This document shows positions 34,698 to 44,409 of a DNA stretch of 64,000 bases, piece after piece (the stretch's first letter is position 1; the number at the start of each line of letters is the position of its first letter). Under the pieces are notes generated by a model that did no database searches, was not told the DNA's origin, and saw nothing but the letters and a program-made list of their open reading frames with translations. The stretch covers positions 62,001-126,000 of the forward strand of contig CAJUKK010000004.1 of assembly GCA_910586985.1 (NCBI GenBank), read 5' to 3'. Source of the DNA: an uncultured Christensenellaceae bacterium (GTDB taxonomy: Bacteria; Bacillota; Clostridia; Christensenellales; Borkfalkiaceae). Position numbers and translations under genes: made by a program.

Positions 34698-36029
34698 TTG
34701 ATCAGGTCTGTTCTTATCGCATACGGTGTTATCGCCGTATTATCGGTCATACTCTATATCCCTAAACTTTTACAGTTTTTTTACGCGTTTAAGCGTCCCG
34801 CCTACAAAAAGGCGACGCATAAGCGTAAAATTTCTCTTGTCATTCCTGCCCGCGGCGAAAGTAAAGTTATCGACGATTTGTTCGATTCCATATTAAAACA
34901 GGATTACGACAGAACTTATTTCGACATAAACGTAATCGTCAAAGAATCCGACGATCCAACCATCGAGCTCGCCAAAGCGATCGGGGCAAAAGTATATATT
35001 GTCAAAGATCAAACGTGCAAAGGCGCGGCGCTCGACGGATATTTTAAAGCGCTCTCCGAAGAAGAATTCAACGCCTATGAATCGTTCGTCATCATCGACG
35101 CGGACGCCGTGCTTGCGCCCGATTACGTTTCCGAACTCAACAACGCCCTCGAACACAACTATCAAATTTATCTTACGCGTAAATTCATCAAAAATTATTT
35201 GGGCGATAAAAAATCCCGCTCCCTCATATCCAATTGTTCCGCGCTCAATTATCCAATGCTGGACGATTTGGGAAACAACTACCGCACAAAACACGGAATT
35301 CCTCTGATGATGTGCGGACAGGGCATGATGTTGCGGCGCGAAGTAATTCAAGAACTCGGAGGATGGCCTTACCGCACGCTTACCGAGGACTACGAGCTGA
35401 AAATGGATTGCATTTTAAAAGGCTTTACCTCTATGTACTATCCGTACGCGATCATTTATACGGAAGAAGTCGTAAAACACCGCGATTGTTACAGCCGGCG
35501 TCTGCGCTGGGTAACGGGCTTTTCGCAATGCGACCGCATGTACAAAAAAAAGATCCGAGAACAGGCAAAACTCCGCGGTTTTTACACTGCGGGAGAATAT
35601 GAATACTTCTTCTCTTTGTATCCGCTTTTTATCTTTATTATCGGCACAATATTAACCGCTTGTATCGGCGGCGGCTTGGCAATCTGGTACGCCGTTCACG
35701 ATAGCTCGCTGTGGATAAATTCACTCATCGCGCTGACGGCAATGCCGCTTGCGCTTATGTACGGATTGGAATTTTTATACTGCGTACTTGCAATGCTCGC
35801 CTATCGGGACGTATTCAAACCTCTTTCCTTTGGCGAAAAACTCGGCACGCTGCTCTTTGCCCCTATTTTTATGCTCGAATACTTTCCCATATTCATTCAG
35901 AGCCGCGTATTTGCCCGTACAAGCCTCGCCTGGGAACAAACCGCCCGCGTGGAGTATGTGAAAGGCGCGGCGGCTCAGAAGGCAAAAGCAGAACGCGAGA
36001 AAGACAAGAATAACAGTGAAGAGCAATAA
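34698..36029 (+). CDS. Membrane glycosyltransferase, GT2 family
   Basis: A 443-residue GT-A type glycosyltransferase of family 2. One N-terminal helix (about 3-24) precedes the catalytic domain with IPARGESK, IIDADAVLAPDY (D-x-D), TEDYELKMD (general base TED) and RRLRWVTG (QxxRW-like). Three further helices follow (about 305-395) and the tail is Lys/Glu-rich. The processive-type motif set suggests a surface polysaccharide or glycolipid product, but no partner genes are adjacent. The start is TTG at 34698 with GGGTGA upstream. Monocistronic, with strong promoter and terminator. Confidence 0.9.
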   Translation: MIRSVLIAYGVIAVLSVILYIPKLLQFFYAFKRPAYKKATHKRKISLVIPARGESKVIDDLFDSILKQDYDRTYFDINVIVKESDDPTIELAKAIGAKVYIVKDQTCKGAALDGYFKALSEEEFNAYESFVIIDADAVLAPDYVSELNNALEHNYQIYLTRKFIKNYLGDKKSRSLISNCSALNYPMLDDLGNNYRTKHGIPLMMCGQGMMLRREVIQELGGWPYRTLTEDYELKMDCILKGFTSMYYPYAIIYTEEVVKHRDCYSRRLRWVTGFSQCDRMYKKKIREQAKLRGFYTAGEYEYFFSLYPLFIFIIGTILTACIGGGLAIWYAVHDSSLWINSLIALTAMPLALMYGLEFLYCVLAMLAYRDVFKPLSFGEKLGTLLFAPIFMLEYFPIFIQSRVFARTSLAWEQTARVEYVKGAAAQKAKAEREKDKNNSEEQ

Positions 36030-36050
36030 GAAATTGCAAATAAGACTACA

Positions 36051-36084
36051 TAAAAAATCCCTGCTTGCCGCAGGGATTTTTTCA
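36051..36084 (+). terminator. Terminator of GT2 gene
   Basis: Stem AAAATCCCTGC/GCAGGGATTTT with a short CTTGCC-type loop and T-run, usable in both directions. Confidence 0.8.
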
Positions 36085-36122
36085 TGGTTTAAACGATTTA
36101 AGCGGATAAAACGAAATTCATC

Positions 36123-36644
36123 TTACTTGCTTGCGTTATAACTTTTCTTAATTTCGTCCATTTCAGCAAGCAATTCTTCTAACGAACGATATGCGCCGCC
36201 CCAATATTCAAAAACGCGCATCCCCTCATCTTCTAAAATCGGACCGACCATTTTGATATGTATATTCATTTCGTCCAACAGCCTTTCATAATCTATCGGA
36301 ATATAATCGCTTGGCGTTAATAAAGAAAACGACTTATAAGATACACCGTAAACGATTGTCCTGATTCCCAGAGAGGCGATTGCCGACAGACAGCGTTCGC
36401 AAGGAGCGCAGCTTGTGTAAAATACGCTTTCGCTTAATATTTTGTCCGAATACTTATCGGCACATTTATGAACCAGATTAAATTCCGCGTGACCGAAAAT
36501 TCCTTGCTTATAGTCGGCGGTATTCTCTGCTTCTTCCAAAATTTTTTCATTGTATACGATCAACGCGCCGAAGGTATCATATCCTTTTTTTCCTGCGCTT
36601 ACTGCGAGTTCATAACAACGCTTTATATACTTTTCGTGTTCCAC
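36123..36644 (-). CDS. Cytidine/deoxycytidylate deaminase-family protein
   Basis: A 173-residue zinc-dependent deaminase-fold protein. Metal and proton-transfer residues are HAEFN (His-Ala-Glu) and SCAPCERC (PCxxC). This belongs to the CDA superfamily, which includes nucleoside, guanine and tRNA-adenosine deaminases; the substrate is not clear. The start is GTG at 36644 with GGGAG upstream. A longer frame to 36698 would overlap the acyltransferase gene. It is 16 bp downstream of that gene and probably in one operon with it. Confidence 0.82.
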   Translation of the reverse strand: MEHEKYIKRCYELAVSAGKKGYDTFGALIVYNEKILEEAENTADYKQGIFGHAEFNLVHKCADKYSDKILSESVFYTSCAPCERCLSAIASLGIRTIVYGVSYKSFSLLTPSDYIPIDYERLLDEMNIHIKMVGPILEDEGMRVFEYWGGAYRSLEELLAEMDEIKKSYNASK

Positions 36645-36660
36645 GCTTACTCCCTTAAAA

Positions 36661-37473
36661 TCATTGTTTATCGCCGCTCTTTTTCTCCAAATACGCAAGC
36701 TTTACGCCGTAATACTCTTCGTAGCACTTTTGCCACTCTGCCTCGGCGCGACGCTTTATATCGGCGATGCGTTCGCTCTTTTTGAGCGTCTCATCCGCAT
36801 AAACGGCGGGTAGAATATTTATCCTGAGACGTTTTATATGTCCCTTCCTGTTCTTATGAAAGGTGCAGAACACGGGCAAAACCGGTACTCTGTATTTGAC
36901 GGCATAGAAAAACGCACCGTCTAACATTGGACGCGGTTTTTGATAATTGACCCACATTGCCTGCTCCGCATAAAAATTGACGATCGAACCCGCATTTAAG
37001 CGCAGTTCCATCTCGCTGTGCAGGGCGCGCATTGCCGCCAAATTCGAACTGAACGCCCACATGCCGCCATGACGCAAAAATGCTCCGCCAAATCCCTTTT
37101 TATTGTTGCGCGGCCCCATTGTGTGATATGATTTCATGTGTCCGATCGCCTGTCGGATCATGAGCGTATCCAGATAGGAAAAGTGATTGCAGACGCTGAT
37201 CGCCCCTTGCCCTTTGATCGCGCGGCGATTCTTTTTTCCCGTGACTTTTGCCCCGTAAACAACTTTCAATAGAACAGGGCCGAATATGCACATTACGGTA
37301 CGGAGAAATCCCTGTGCAATTTTTCCGAAAAACTTTTGCCGGTAAGGATACTTATCGGTCGGCATTACCCATTTGTCTCCGAACGGGATATAGTCGTAAT
37401 CAAAGCGACGGCAGCGCTCGAGCGTCGCCTGTATCGATTCCCGTTTTTCAAGTTTTGTCCGCAATGTTTTCAT
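36661..37473 (-). CDS. PlsC-like lysophospholipid acyltransferase
   Basis: A 270-residue acyltransferase. The PlsC family HxxxxD active-site motif is CNHFSYLD (about residue 97), and the second block FYAEQAMW stands where FPEGTRS is usual. A hydrophobic stretch near residues 55-72 could associate with the membrane. It likely acylates lysophosphatidate or a related acceptor. The altered second block suggests an unusual substrate. Confidence 0.82.
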   Translation of the reverse strand: MKTLRTKLEKRESIQATLERCRRFDYDYIPFGDKWVMPTDKYPYRQKFFGKIAQGFLRTVMCIFGPVLLKVVYGAKVTGKKNRRAIKGQGAISVCNHFSYLDTLMIRQAIGHMKSYHTMGPRNNKKGFGGAFLRHGGMWAFSSNLAAMRALHSEMELRLNAGSIVNFYAEQAMWVNYQKPRPMLDGAFFYAVKYRVPVLPVFCTFHKNRKGHIKRLRINILPAVYADETLKKSERIADIKRRAEAEWQKCYEEYYGVKLAYLEKKSGDKQ

Positions 37474-37530
37474 ATAGTCATTTTACTTGATTGCAAAGAA
37501 GTTGTCAACCTCTTACGCAAACGCATTCAA

Positions 37531-37560
37531 TAAAAAACGGCGGAGTTGCTCTCCGCCGAA
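37531..37560 (-). terminator. Terminator of the SSB-like gene
   Basis: Minus strand stem CGGCGGAG/CTCCGCCG with an AGCAA loop, followed by TTTTTTATTG. Confidence 0.8.
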
Positions 37561-37579
37561 AACTTTAAATTGATTTATT

Positions 37580-38278
37580 TTAACCGTTCCTGTAAGTGCC
37601 CGCGCTATCGGACGGCGCGGCATAGATATCGAACTCCCCGTCCAGATCGAACGTTTCGCCCGCATCGAACGCCGCCAGCTTGGAAACAGACACTTCGTAT
37701 GCCGTCATTGTAACCGTTTCGGAATCACTCAGCTTTTTCTGATATTCGCGGCTTTGAATTCTTCCCGAAAGAGCGATCTTATCTCCCACCTTCAGATTCT
37801 GCACAAACCGCGCGTTTCTGCCCCACGCAATGCAGGGTATATAATCCGACTTATTATAGGCGCGGTTGACCGCCACGAGCAGATCGGCAATTTCACGGTT
37901 AAACGGCGTTGTGCGATAGATGGGCGGCTTGCAGATATATCCCGAGAGAACGATCGAATTGGGATTCATTGCCGCCGCACCTTCGACAAGCTCCCGCACG
38001 AATACGGTAAGCATCAGGCGCGATCTGCCGTTTTCGAGCTTATTATAACTGCGGAACTGACCAAGCGCGCATATAACGCTGCCGACTTTTAAATCGCTGT
38101 CGCGGATCAGCCGTTCGGATATCGTAACGGGCAGCACGTCCGCCTGTCCCGAAAGACGCATCACTCTCACGTAAAACTCGTAGAACCCCTCTCCGTACAC
38201 CTCGTGCGAGAACGTCGCATCCGAGATGATTTCGCCCATAAAGTAGACCTTGTTGTTTTTTTCTGTACTGTAATCCAT
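37580..38278 (-). CDS. Single-strand DNA-binding-like protein with two OB folds
   Basis: A 232-residue protein with an N-terminal OB-like domain (about 10-95) and a second one (about 108-200, IVLSGYICKPPIYRTTP, then PCIAWGRNARFVQNLKVGDKIALSGRIQSREY). The second is the canonical SSB pattern. Normal SSBs have one OB fold and an acidic DDDIPF-like tip; that tip is absent here. It is probably a specialised SSB homologue of Clostridia rather than the main SSB. Its own operon position gives no further hint. Confidence 0.72.
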   Translation of the reverse strand: MDYSTEKNNKVYFMGEIISDATFSHEVYGEGFYEFYVRVMRLSGQADVLPVTISERLIRDSDLKVGSVICALGQFRSYNKLENGRSRLMLTVFVRELVEGAAAMNPNSIVLSGYICKPPIYRTTPFNREIADLLVAVNRAYNKSDYIPCIAWGRNARFVQNLKVGDKIALSGRIQSREYQKKLSDSETVTMTAYEVSVSKLAAFDAGETFDLDGEFDIYAAPSDSAGTYRNG

Positions 38279-38324
38279 ATATACCTCCGGTTTTTCCTGA
38301 CCTGTTCTTTGCGGCTTCCGCCGT

Positions 38325-39095
38325 TTAATTCACATCGCTCGGAAACTGCCGCCCCGTCGCGTCGATCGTGTAATTGTCCTTGTAAATAAGCTCGCCGATA
38401 GGCACAAATTCAAACCCGCGCGCACGCAATGTATCGAATACGATCGGAAGCGCCTCTGCCGTGTGCAACCCGTTGTTGTGGCAAAGAATAATCGATCCGC
38501 TTTTCACCCGTTCGACAATACGCGACGCGATGTCCGCCGCCGTAAGATCTTTCCAATCAAGCGAATCCACGTCCCATTGAATGGTGTAAAGTCCCATGGA
38601 CTTCGCCGTATCCACAAGCAAGTCGTCATAATCCCCGAAGGGAGCGCGGAAGAGCGTTACATCCTTTCCCGTGATCTCTTTGATCGCTGCAGAAGAAGTC
38701 GTAAGCTCGTTTCTGATCTCCGTCTCATTCTGCTTTGACATGTACTCGTGCGTCGCGCTGTGCGTGCCGATTTCATGCCCCGCCGCATCGATCTTTTTTA
38801 AATAATCGGGATATTTCTTCGCCCAGAATTCGACGGTAAAAAAGGTCGCCCTGACGTGCGCATCCTCTAAATGTCCGAGAATCTGATCCGTGTAATCCAC
38901 GCCCCATGCGCAGTCAAACGAAATCGCAACCTTGTTGTCCTTTCTCTCCACGCTGTAAATGGGCAACGAACGCGCGCCGCTCCAATACACCGCAGCCGCG
39001 TCCGCTGCCGCCGCAGTAAACGCGCTCAGCGTGATAAGCAGCACGAGCGCGATCGCCATCACCGCGTACTTCAAACGAAAAGTGATAAAACGCAT
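38325..39095 (-). CDS. pdaB: PdaB-like polysaccharide deacetylase (sporulation)
   Basis: A 256-residue secreted or membrane-anchored NodB-domain enzyme with an N-terminal helix (about 10-32). Catalytic motifs are ISFDCAWG (catalytic Asp), GTHSATH (metal His pair), RAPFGDYD and ILCHNNGLHT. The AISFDCAWG start and domain length match PdaB, a sporulation protein required for spore peptidoglycan stability in Bacillus. Monocistronic, 46 bp upstream of the SSB-like gene. Name by family pattern. Confidence 0.85.
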   Translation of the reverse strand: MRFITFRLKYAVMAIALVLLITLSAFTAAAADAAAVYWSGARSLPIYSVERKDNKVAISFDCAWGVDYTDQILGHLEDAHVRATFFTVEFWAKKYPDYLKKIDAAGHEIGTHSATHEYMSKQNETEIRNELTTSSAAIKEITGKDVTLFRAPFGDYDDLLVDTAKSMGLYTIQWDVDSLDWKDLTAADIASRIVERVKSGSIILCHNNGLHTAEALPIVFDTLRARGFEFVPIGELIYKDNYTIDATGRQFPSDVN

Positions 39096-39441
39096 ATAGC
39101 ACCTTTATACTATCATAGTACCGTTGGGAGAATTTGCCAAATATTCGCGAAATACGATAGTTTTCGTCGAAAACGTCTTTTCCGCCCTTCGGTCAATGTA
39201 TCATATGGGCGAACACCTTAAAATATGCTCGAAATTATAAGTTCTACTCGCAGTAGAGCGGCTTTTTTTGCAGTAGAGCAACTTTTGTTCGGGGTGGAAA
39301 TCGCTTTACAAACAATAGAAGAGAAAATCAACGGAGTAGGTTGTAAAAGCGCCTTTTGCGTGGTAAACTATTATCGTAACCGGAAAACACCGGACAAAAA
39401 TAAGGCGTTCATACAAAGCGCCGATAAGGGGATAACTATTT
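39096..39441. other. Non-coding interval with degV promoter
   Basis: I see no convincing gene in these 346 bp; short frames lack ribosome sites and family patterns. A TTGTAA (39341-39346) and TAAACT (39364-39369) pair with 17-bp spacing and a TG extension is a plausible promoter for degV. Two near-copies of GCAGTAGAGC (39247-39256 and 39271-39280) lie about 24 bp apart, of unknown meaning. Confidence 0.5.
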
Positions 39442-40383
39442 ATGAATACGTTTGACATTTTTGTAGACTCTTCCGCCAATATTCCGACTCAAACGACAAA
39501 AGAAAAAAATATCAAGGTCATCCCTTACATTTGCAATGTAAACGGATTCGACAGACTTTGTTTTGAGGACGGTATGCCGTTCGAAGAGCTGGCGAAACAA
39601 TTTTATAACGATATGCGGGCAGGCGTAAACACGACGACTTCGCTCGTTAGCATGCAACGCATTATCGACGCGATGACCCCCTCCCTCAAAGCAGGCAAGG
39701 ACGCTCTGATGATCACCATATCGTCGGGAATCAGCGGCACGTACGCACAGGCAAACGAGGCGAAAAAAGAGCTTGAAAAGGCTTTCCCGAGCCGCAAGGT
39801 CGTAGTAATCGACAGCGCCAACGCGTCGCTCGGAGAGGGGCTGCAAGCGCTCAGAGCGGCCGATCTGCGCGATATGGGCGAGGATATCGAGACGTGCGAA
39901 AAACGGCTGACCGAATCCGCCTATAAGATTCACAGCTATTTTACGGTAAACGATCTGAAGTATCTGAGAAAAGGCGGCAGAATTTCCGCCGTGGCGGCAA
40001 TCGCCGGCTCGATTCTCAGCATCAAACCCGTTCTCCGCGCCGACGGCGGCGAAAACGCCAAAATCAGTTTTTTGAGCAAGGAACACGGCAGGAAGAAAGC
40101 GATCTCCGCGCTTGTGCGCGCGTTCGACGAACATGCGGTTCATCCCGAATGCCAAACCGTCGCCATCACGCACGCAGATTGCGAGGAGGAGGCAAACGCT
40201 CTTGCCGAAACACTGAAAGAGCACGGCGCGCGCGACGTAATCGTGGAATACTACGATCTCTGCACCGGCACGCACGTAGGCCCCGGAACGATTGCCCTCT
40301 TCTTTACGGGCGAAGACCGCCGCAACCTCTCTCCCGCTTCGGAGCGGGTTTCCGCAGGAAAGACGGTGCCCTCCCGTTCGTAA
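39442..40383 (+). CDS. DegV-family fatty-acid-binding protein
   Basis: A 313-residue DegV protein. The family binds a fatty acid and, as FakB, presents it to the kinase FakA. Hallmarks are the N-terminal FVDSSANIPTQT, the TTSLVSMQRI segment, ITISSGISGTYAQAN, VIDSANASLGEG, KYLRKGGRIS and HVGPGTIALFF. AGGGGATA precedes the ATG. No fakA is nearby. The last 15 residues after FFTGEDR are an extra tail. Confidence 0.92.
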   Translation: MNTFDIFVDSSANIPTQTTKEKNIKVIPYICNVNGFDRLCFEDGMPFEELAKQFYNDMRAGVNTTTSLVSMQRIIDAMTPSLKAGKDALMITISSGISGTYAQANEAKKELEKAFPSRKVVVIDSANASLGEGLQALRAADLRDMGEDIETCEKRLTESAYKIHSYFTVNDLKYLRKGGRISAVAAIAGSILSIKPVLRADGGENAKISFLSKEHGRKKAISALVRAFDEHAVHPECQTVAITHADCEEEANALAETLKEHGARDVIVEYYDLCTGTHVGPGTIALFFTGEDRRNLSPASERVSAGKTVPSRS

Positions 40384-40400
40384 AATTTTACAAATCAAAC

Positions 40401-40445
40401 AAAACAGCGTTTCCGTAATACGTTCACGGAAACGCTGTTTTTATA
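40401..40445. terminator. Terminator of degV
   Basis: The 14-bp stem AACAGCGTTTCCGT/ACGGAAACGCTGTT is followed by TTTAT on the plus strand. Confidence 0.85.
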
Positions 40446-40515
40446 CAGACGTCGGCAAAAGAATGAGCCGTCCGTCCGAACCGCCTTACAACGGGCAAGA
40501 ACGAAAAACATACTT

Positions 40516-41277
40516 TTATTTCTTTTTCTTTGCGGGCGGTTTTCCGTAAGGATTTTTTCTCTCGACGCTCGTTATCGTCAACAGGTACGTATCCTTCGCG
40601 CCTGCGCGGAGCAATGCGCGCGCCAATTCCGATGCGGTTGCGCCCGTCGTAAGCGTGTCGTCAACGATTACAATACATTTGTTCTTGACGCTCTTACGGT
40701 CAATTACACGAAATACTCCTTCCAAGTTCTTTTCCCGCTCCCGCCTGCCGAGCGACTTCTGCTGTTCGGTCTCCCTGCACTTTTCGGCAACGTTTAAAAA
40801 TTCACGGCCGCAACGAGCGGCAATCTCTTCCGCGAGTAAGCGCGACTGATTAAAACCGCGCCGCTTTTCAGCCCGTTTCGTCATCGGCACAAACGTAACC
40901 GCGCACTCCTCGGGAAAAGCTTTTTCGAACAACGGGAGCAAAATATCGGCAAACGTGCGGAATAAATATTTTTCTCCCTTCTTGAAACGCAGAACAAGCC
41001 GCATGGCATCGCCCTCATATGTAAAACAGGAACGCGCATATCTGACCGCAAGAGGTTTCTCTTTACATTCGAGACACGTTCCCTCTTCCAATACTTTTCT
41101 GCCGCAAAACGGACAGATATTGCCGAGATTCCAAGGCAGAATTTTATTGCACGGTAAACAGACGCGCTCGTTGCCGAACACTTCCTTTCCGCACACGTCG
41201 CACGTGAAATTATGCGTATCGTCGTAACGTTTTATCCGCAGCTTTAACGCCGATATCAAATTGGTAATTTTCCCCAT
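40516..41277 (-). CDS. comFC: ComF-family phosphoribosyltransferase-like protein
   Basis: A 253-residue ComFC/GntX-type protein. Four Cys pairs form N-terminal zinc-ribbon modules (CDVCG, CLPC, CPFCG and CLEC, about residues 25-70). The C-terminal phosphoribosyltransferase domain has the PRPP loop VIVDDTLTTGATASE. In naturally competent Firmicutes ComFC aids DNA uptake. The gene is widespread and its enzymatic role is unresolved. The C terminus is Lys-rich (PPAKKKK). Confidence 0.9.
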   Translation of the reverse strand: MGKITNLISALKLRIKRYDDTHNFTCDVCGKEVFGNERVCLPCNKILPWNLGNICPFCGRKVLEEGTCLECKEKPLAVRYARSCFTYEGDAMRLVLRFKKGEKYLFRTFADILLPLFEKAFPEECAVTFVPMTKRAEKRRGFNQSRLLAEEIAARCGREFLNVAEKCRETEQQKSLGRREREKNLEGVFRVIDRKSVKNKCIVIVDDTLTTGATASELARALLRAGAKDTYLLTITSVERKNPYGKPPAKKKK

Positions 41278-41293
41278 ATTTTCCTTTACTCAT

Positions 41294-41322
41294 AAAAAAG
41301 GCGGCTACAAAGTAGCCGCCGT
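41294..41322 (-). terminator. Terminator of the acidic zinc-ribbon gene
   Basis: Minus strand stem GGCGGCTAC/GTAGCCGCC followed by TTTTTTATG, between this gene and comFC. Confidence 0.75.
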
Positions 41323-41336
41323 CTCGGAATCATCTG

Positions 41337-41834
41337 TTAAAAATCGTCGTCCTCGCCCTTTTCGTCATCATCGTCGTCCTCTTCTCCCGCAAGCGAGTAT
41401 ATTTCGTCGCCCGTCACGTATTCGAGATCCTCTTCCTCGTCGGCATATTCCTCTTCCGATTCTTCCTCGTCAAATTCTTCGTCGAACTCCTCGTCAAAGC
41501 TCTCGTCGATTTCGCCGATCTCCTCGTCGAGTTCCACGTCGGAATCGTCGTCGAGATATTCGCGCCATTCGTCGTCCTCTTCGGGATCGGGTTCGTCGTC
41601 CTCTTCATACTCCGTCTTTTTGCGGCAACTCTCGCACATCTTATCGCCAAGGCGCATCATATTCTCGCCGCATACAGGACAGAGTTCGGTTACGATCTCT
41701 TCTTCATCCTCTTCGATCTCATCCGTATCCGTCGGAATCCCTTTCATCTCCTTTAAGCAGATATCGCAGTATTCCTGTTTCTCTCCGTCAATATAGTTAA
41801 GTTCGCAACGCGGACATTTTACATAACGCACCAT
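41337..41834 (-). CDS. Acidic zinc-ribbon protein
   Basis: A 165-residue protein. The first 80 residues hold four Cys pairs (CPRCELNY, CDICLKE, CPVCGEN and CESCRKK), predicting one or two zinc ribbons. The remaining half is almost entirely Asp/Glu with a few aromatics and is likely disordered. The start at 41834 is fixed by AAGGAGG. No function known; an acidic tail on zinc ribbons suggests protein or nucleic-acid interaction, which is inference only. Confidence 0.8.
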   Translation of the reverse strand: MVRYVKCPRCELNYIDGEKQEYCDICLKEMKGIPTDTDEIEEDEEEIVTELCPVCGENMMRLGDKMCESCRKKTEYEEDDEPDPEEDDEWREYLDDDSDVELDEEIGEIDESFDEEFDEEFDEEESEEEYADEEEDLEYVTGDEIYSLAGEEDDDDDEKGEDDDF

Positions 41835-41976
41835 ACCGTAATCCTCCTTACCCGATCGCAACCCGAATATCTTTGCGATCAATACAGGCTAATAAATTAT
41901 ATTAGTATTTATTTTTTTTGTAAACCGTTTTTTTATACGTTTTGGCAAAAAATAAGAAAAATTTTTTGTTTTTTGT

Positions 41977-42009
41977 AAAAAAAGCCCCGTCCTTTCCGGA
42001 CGGGGACGA
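41977..42009 (-). terminator. Terminator of the 775-residue lipoprotein gene
   Basis: Minus strand stem CCCCGTCCGG/CCGGACGGGG-type hairpin followed by a seven-base T-run. Confidence 0.8.
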
Positions 42010-42028
42010 TTTTATTATTAATTTACGG

Positions 42029-44356
42029 TTACTCCTGACCGTTTTCAGGCAGCTCCTCTACGGGCGCAGACGCCGTATCCGTCTCTTCCGCAGGCGTTTC
42101 TGCGGGTTCTTCTACGGGCGCAACCGACTCTTCCGTTGAATCGTTGCCATCCTCTACCCCGTCGTTTTCCTTCGCCTGGAGCGTTTCCACGTTCTCCGCA
42201 TAAACGTCGATATCTTCGTCGTCCGTCGTATCGACAACCATCTTAACCGGCTTGTTTTCCGCTGCGCCGTACTTTTTCGAGCGGTAAACATAGTAAATCG
42301 CAAGCCCCGTACCGACAACGACCGCGCCGATCCCGACGCCGATGAGCGTCCATGCCCACCATGCGAGCCCTGCATCCGTCTCTTCGGGAGGCGTATAATG
42401 CCCGATTGCCGCATGCCAATAGATATCCCAAAGCTCCTCGTCCGCCTCGCTCATTGCGCCAAGCACGGTAATAAAGTAGTCGCGCGTACGATAAGACTTT
42501 TCACCGTCCATAAACTTCTTCGCGTCCTCGCTCGTACCGTCCGCAAACGCCTTGAACGCCGCTTTATCTTCTTCGCTGAACAAATACGTTTCGCTCTTGC
42601 CCGCGTCGGCGGCATCCTTTAAATTATCCTCGTAATACTTCGTCGTCTGTGTATAGAAGTAACTGTTGACCAGATCGGAAACCTTATCGTTATCTTCGCC
42701 GAGTTCCTCAATGTAGTCGGTGATCTCCTCGTACTTATCGTTGACAAGCTCGAACTCCGAATTGGTCATCAGCTTGCCGTCCTTCTTCATTTCGACCGCA
42801 TGAATATAACTGTACGCCGTGGAGGTGAACTGTTCCGCATCCGAATAGAACAGCGTACCGCCGACAACCTCGTACGGATACCAGCTGTTCGTGTGCTGCA
42901 CATTGAGCACTTTGACGGGCACGAAGTTTTCGTTTTCGCCGTAACCGAGCGCGCTGTACTGCTCGGCCGTGCCGTTATAGACGGCACGTTCCACCGAACC
43001 GCCGTTCCCGTTCGCACGGGTAAAATATACGTATTTGTAAGTACTGTCGGTACTGTCGATATAATTGAGCGTCGCGCCCGATACGTTGAGCGCAATACGT
43101 TGTTCTTCCGTCGCGCCCGTACCGTTCTTTTCAACGTCCGCGCGTTTGATCGTCGAACCGTCGACATAGAGATAGTGATGCTTTCCGCCGTCCGTTTCGT
43201 CAATATAGAAGATTGCGGAAGCAGACGCCTTATCAGTGTTCTGCGCAATGACGTCGAGATAACCGTCGGTACCGTTTACCGTCTTGTTTCCTTTGATCGA
43301 ATCCCATCCCTCGGCATTGACTGCGGAAATAGGCAGATAGTAAAGCCAGCTGGTTTCGCCGACCGATCCCGTGCTTACGATCTCCTTTCTCGTAAAGTAA
43401 ATACCTTCGTTGTCAAACCGCTCGATCGAATAGGTATAACCGTTGCTCGTAAGCGCGTTCGCCTGATCGTGATGCGAAAATCTCGTATAAATGCTGCCCG
43501 TTCCGATTCCGTCGAGTACGATCGTACCGAGGTTGGTGTAAGGCGCTTTACCCTCATGTTCTTCAAGATATTCCGCGTTCCATTCATAATCGTAATCGGA
43601 CGGCGCTTCGGTCGCATCCGCGCGCACACGGTAAATCTGCTGGTAAGAAAGTTGGTTCGGATTCTCTGTGTCCGCTCCGTCCACTACGTTCATCGTATAA
43701 TAAACAAAACCGTTCGTCTTGTCCGTCTTATGAAAAGCATGCGTGCCCGTCCCCTCCGCAAGCACCGTATCCGTATCCGTTGCGGTATTGTAGGAGTGCA
43801 GCGCCGTCCCGTCGGCATACATTACGTAAACGACGTTTTCCACCTCGACAAAGCGATATTCCGAATCGTTTTTATTTATACGGAAATAACTCTTTACGTC
43901 CGAACCGTCAAGTTTCGCGCTCTTGAAATCCAGATAATCGCGCTCGATCTTACCGGAAGTATTTTTTACGTTATTGGGCGTCGCATAATATATCCGATCT
44001 CCGTAAACGTACAGTCCCGAAGTATAGTCCGCAGCGACCATCAGCGAGGGAACAACCGTCTCCGCAGTGTTTTTACCCGCGTCGAGATCGGAACGAAGAA
44101 TACGCATCAGCGCCGCCTTCGTCACCTTTCCGTAAGTATTGTCCGCCTCGATCGTCTCCACGCCGTTTATAAAGTAAACGTATTTGCCGTATTCCACCAC
44201 AAAGCCGCCGTTGGACACCGCCGCCGTCTCGGAGGAATAATCGCCGTTCAGCGGCGTAAACGACGCGTCGCACCCCGTAAAGGCAACCGCGCCCGCCGCC
44301 ATGATTGCCGCGGCAAACAGTATAGTAAGTTTTTTGCATCCTTTGCGCATAAACAT
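42029..44356 (-). CDS. Large surface lipoprotein with C-terminal membrane helix
   Basis: A 775-residue exported protein. The signal peptide ends in the lipobox FTGC (Cys about residue 29). The ectodomain has repeated short YVYFIN / RIYYAT / FVYYTM strands spaced 30-50 residues, resembling the DUF5050 or beta-propeller type. A helix lies at about 680-702 (WTLIGVGIGAVVVGTGLAIYY) and the acidic Pro/Glu-rich tail ends in LPENGQE. Like the 1162-residue protein at 9795 it carries both lipid and helix anchors. Two ATGs (44356 and 44350) are possible. Own promoter and terminator. Ligand unknown. Confidence 0.8.
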   Translation of the reverse strand: MFMRKGCKKLTILFAAAIMAAGAVAFTGCDASFTPLNGDYSSETAAVSNGGFVVEYGKYVYFINGVETIEADNTYGKVTKAALMRILRSDLDAGKNTAETVVPSLMVAADYTSGLYVYGDRIYYATPNNVKNTSGKIERDYLDFKSAKLDGSDVKSYFRINKNDSEYRFVEVENVVYVMYADGTALHSYNTATDTDTVLAEGTGTHAFHKTDKTNGFVYYTMNVVDGADTENPNQLSYQQIYRVRADATEAPSDYDYEWNAEYLEEHEGKAPYTNLGTIVLDGIGTGSIYTRFSHHDQANALTSNGYTYSIERFDNEGIYFTRKEIVSTGSVGETSWLYYLPISAVNAEGWDSIKGNKTVNGTDGYLDVIAQNTDKASASAIFYIDETDGGKHHYLYVDGSTIKRADVEKNGTGATEEQRIALNVSGATLNYIDSTDSTYKYVYFTRANGNGGSVERAVYNGTAEQYSALGYGENENFVPVKVLNVQHTNSWYPYEVVGGTLFYSDAEQFTSTAYSYIHAVEMKKDGKLMTNSEFELVNDKYEEITDYIEELGEDNDKVSDLVNSYFYTQTTKYYEDNLKDAADAGKSETYLFSEEDKAAFKAFADGTSEDAKKFMDGEKSYRTRDYFITVLGAMSEADEELWDIYWHAAIGHYTPPEETDAGLAWWAWTLIGVGIGAVVVGTGLAIYYVYRSKKYGAAENKPVKMVVDTTDDEDIDVYAENVETLQAKENDGVEDGNDSTEESVAPVEEPAETPAEETDTASAPVEELPENGQE

Positions 44357-44409
44357 TCTGCTCCTTGTCTCAACAAAGAAATTTTCCTTGTTCTAACGAT
44401 ACGCATTTA

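Noticed and set aside
39225..39455. Possible 76-codon gene before degV
   Set aside because: No ribosome site, runs into the degV start, and a promoter for degV lies inside it.
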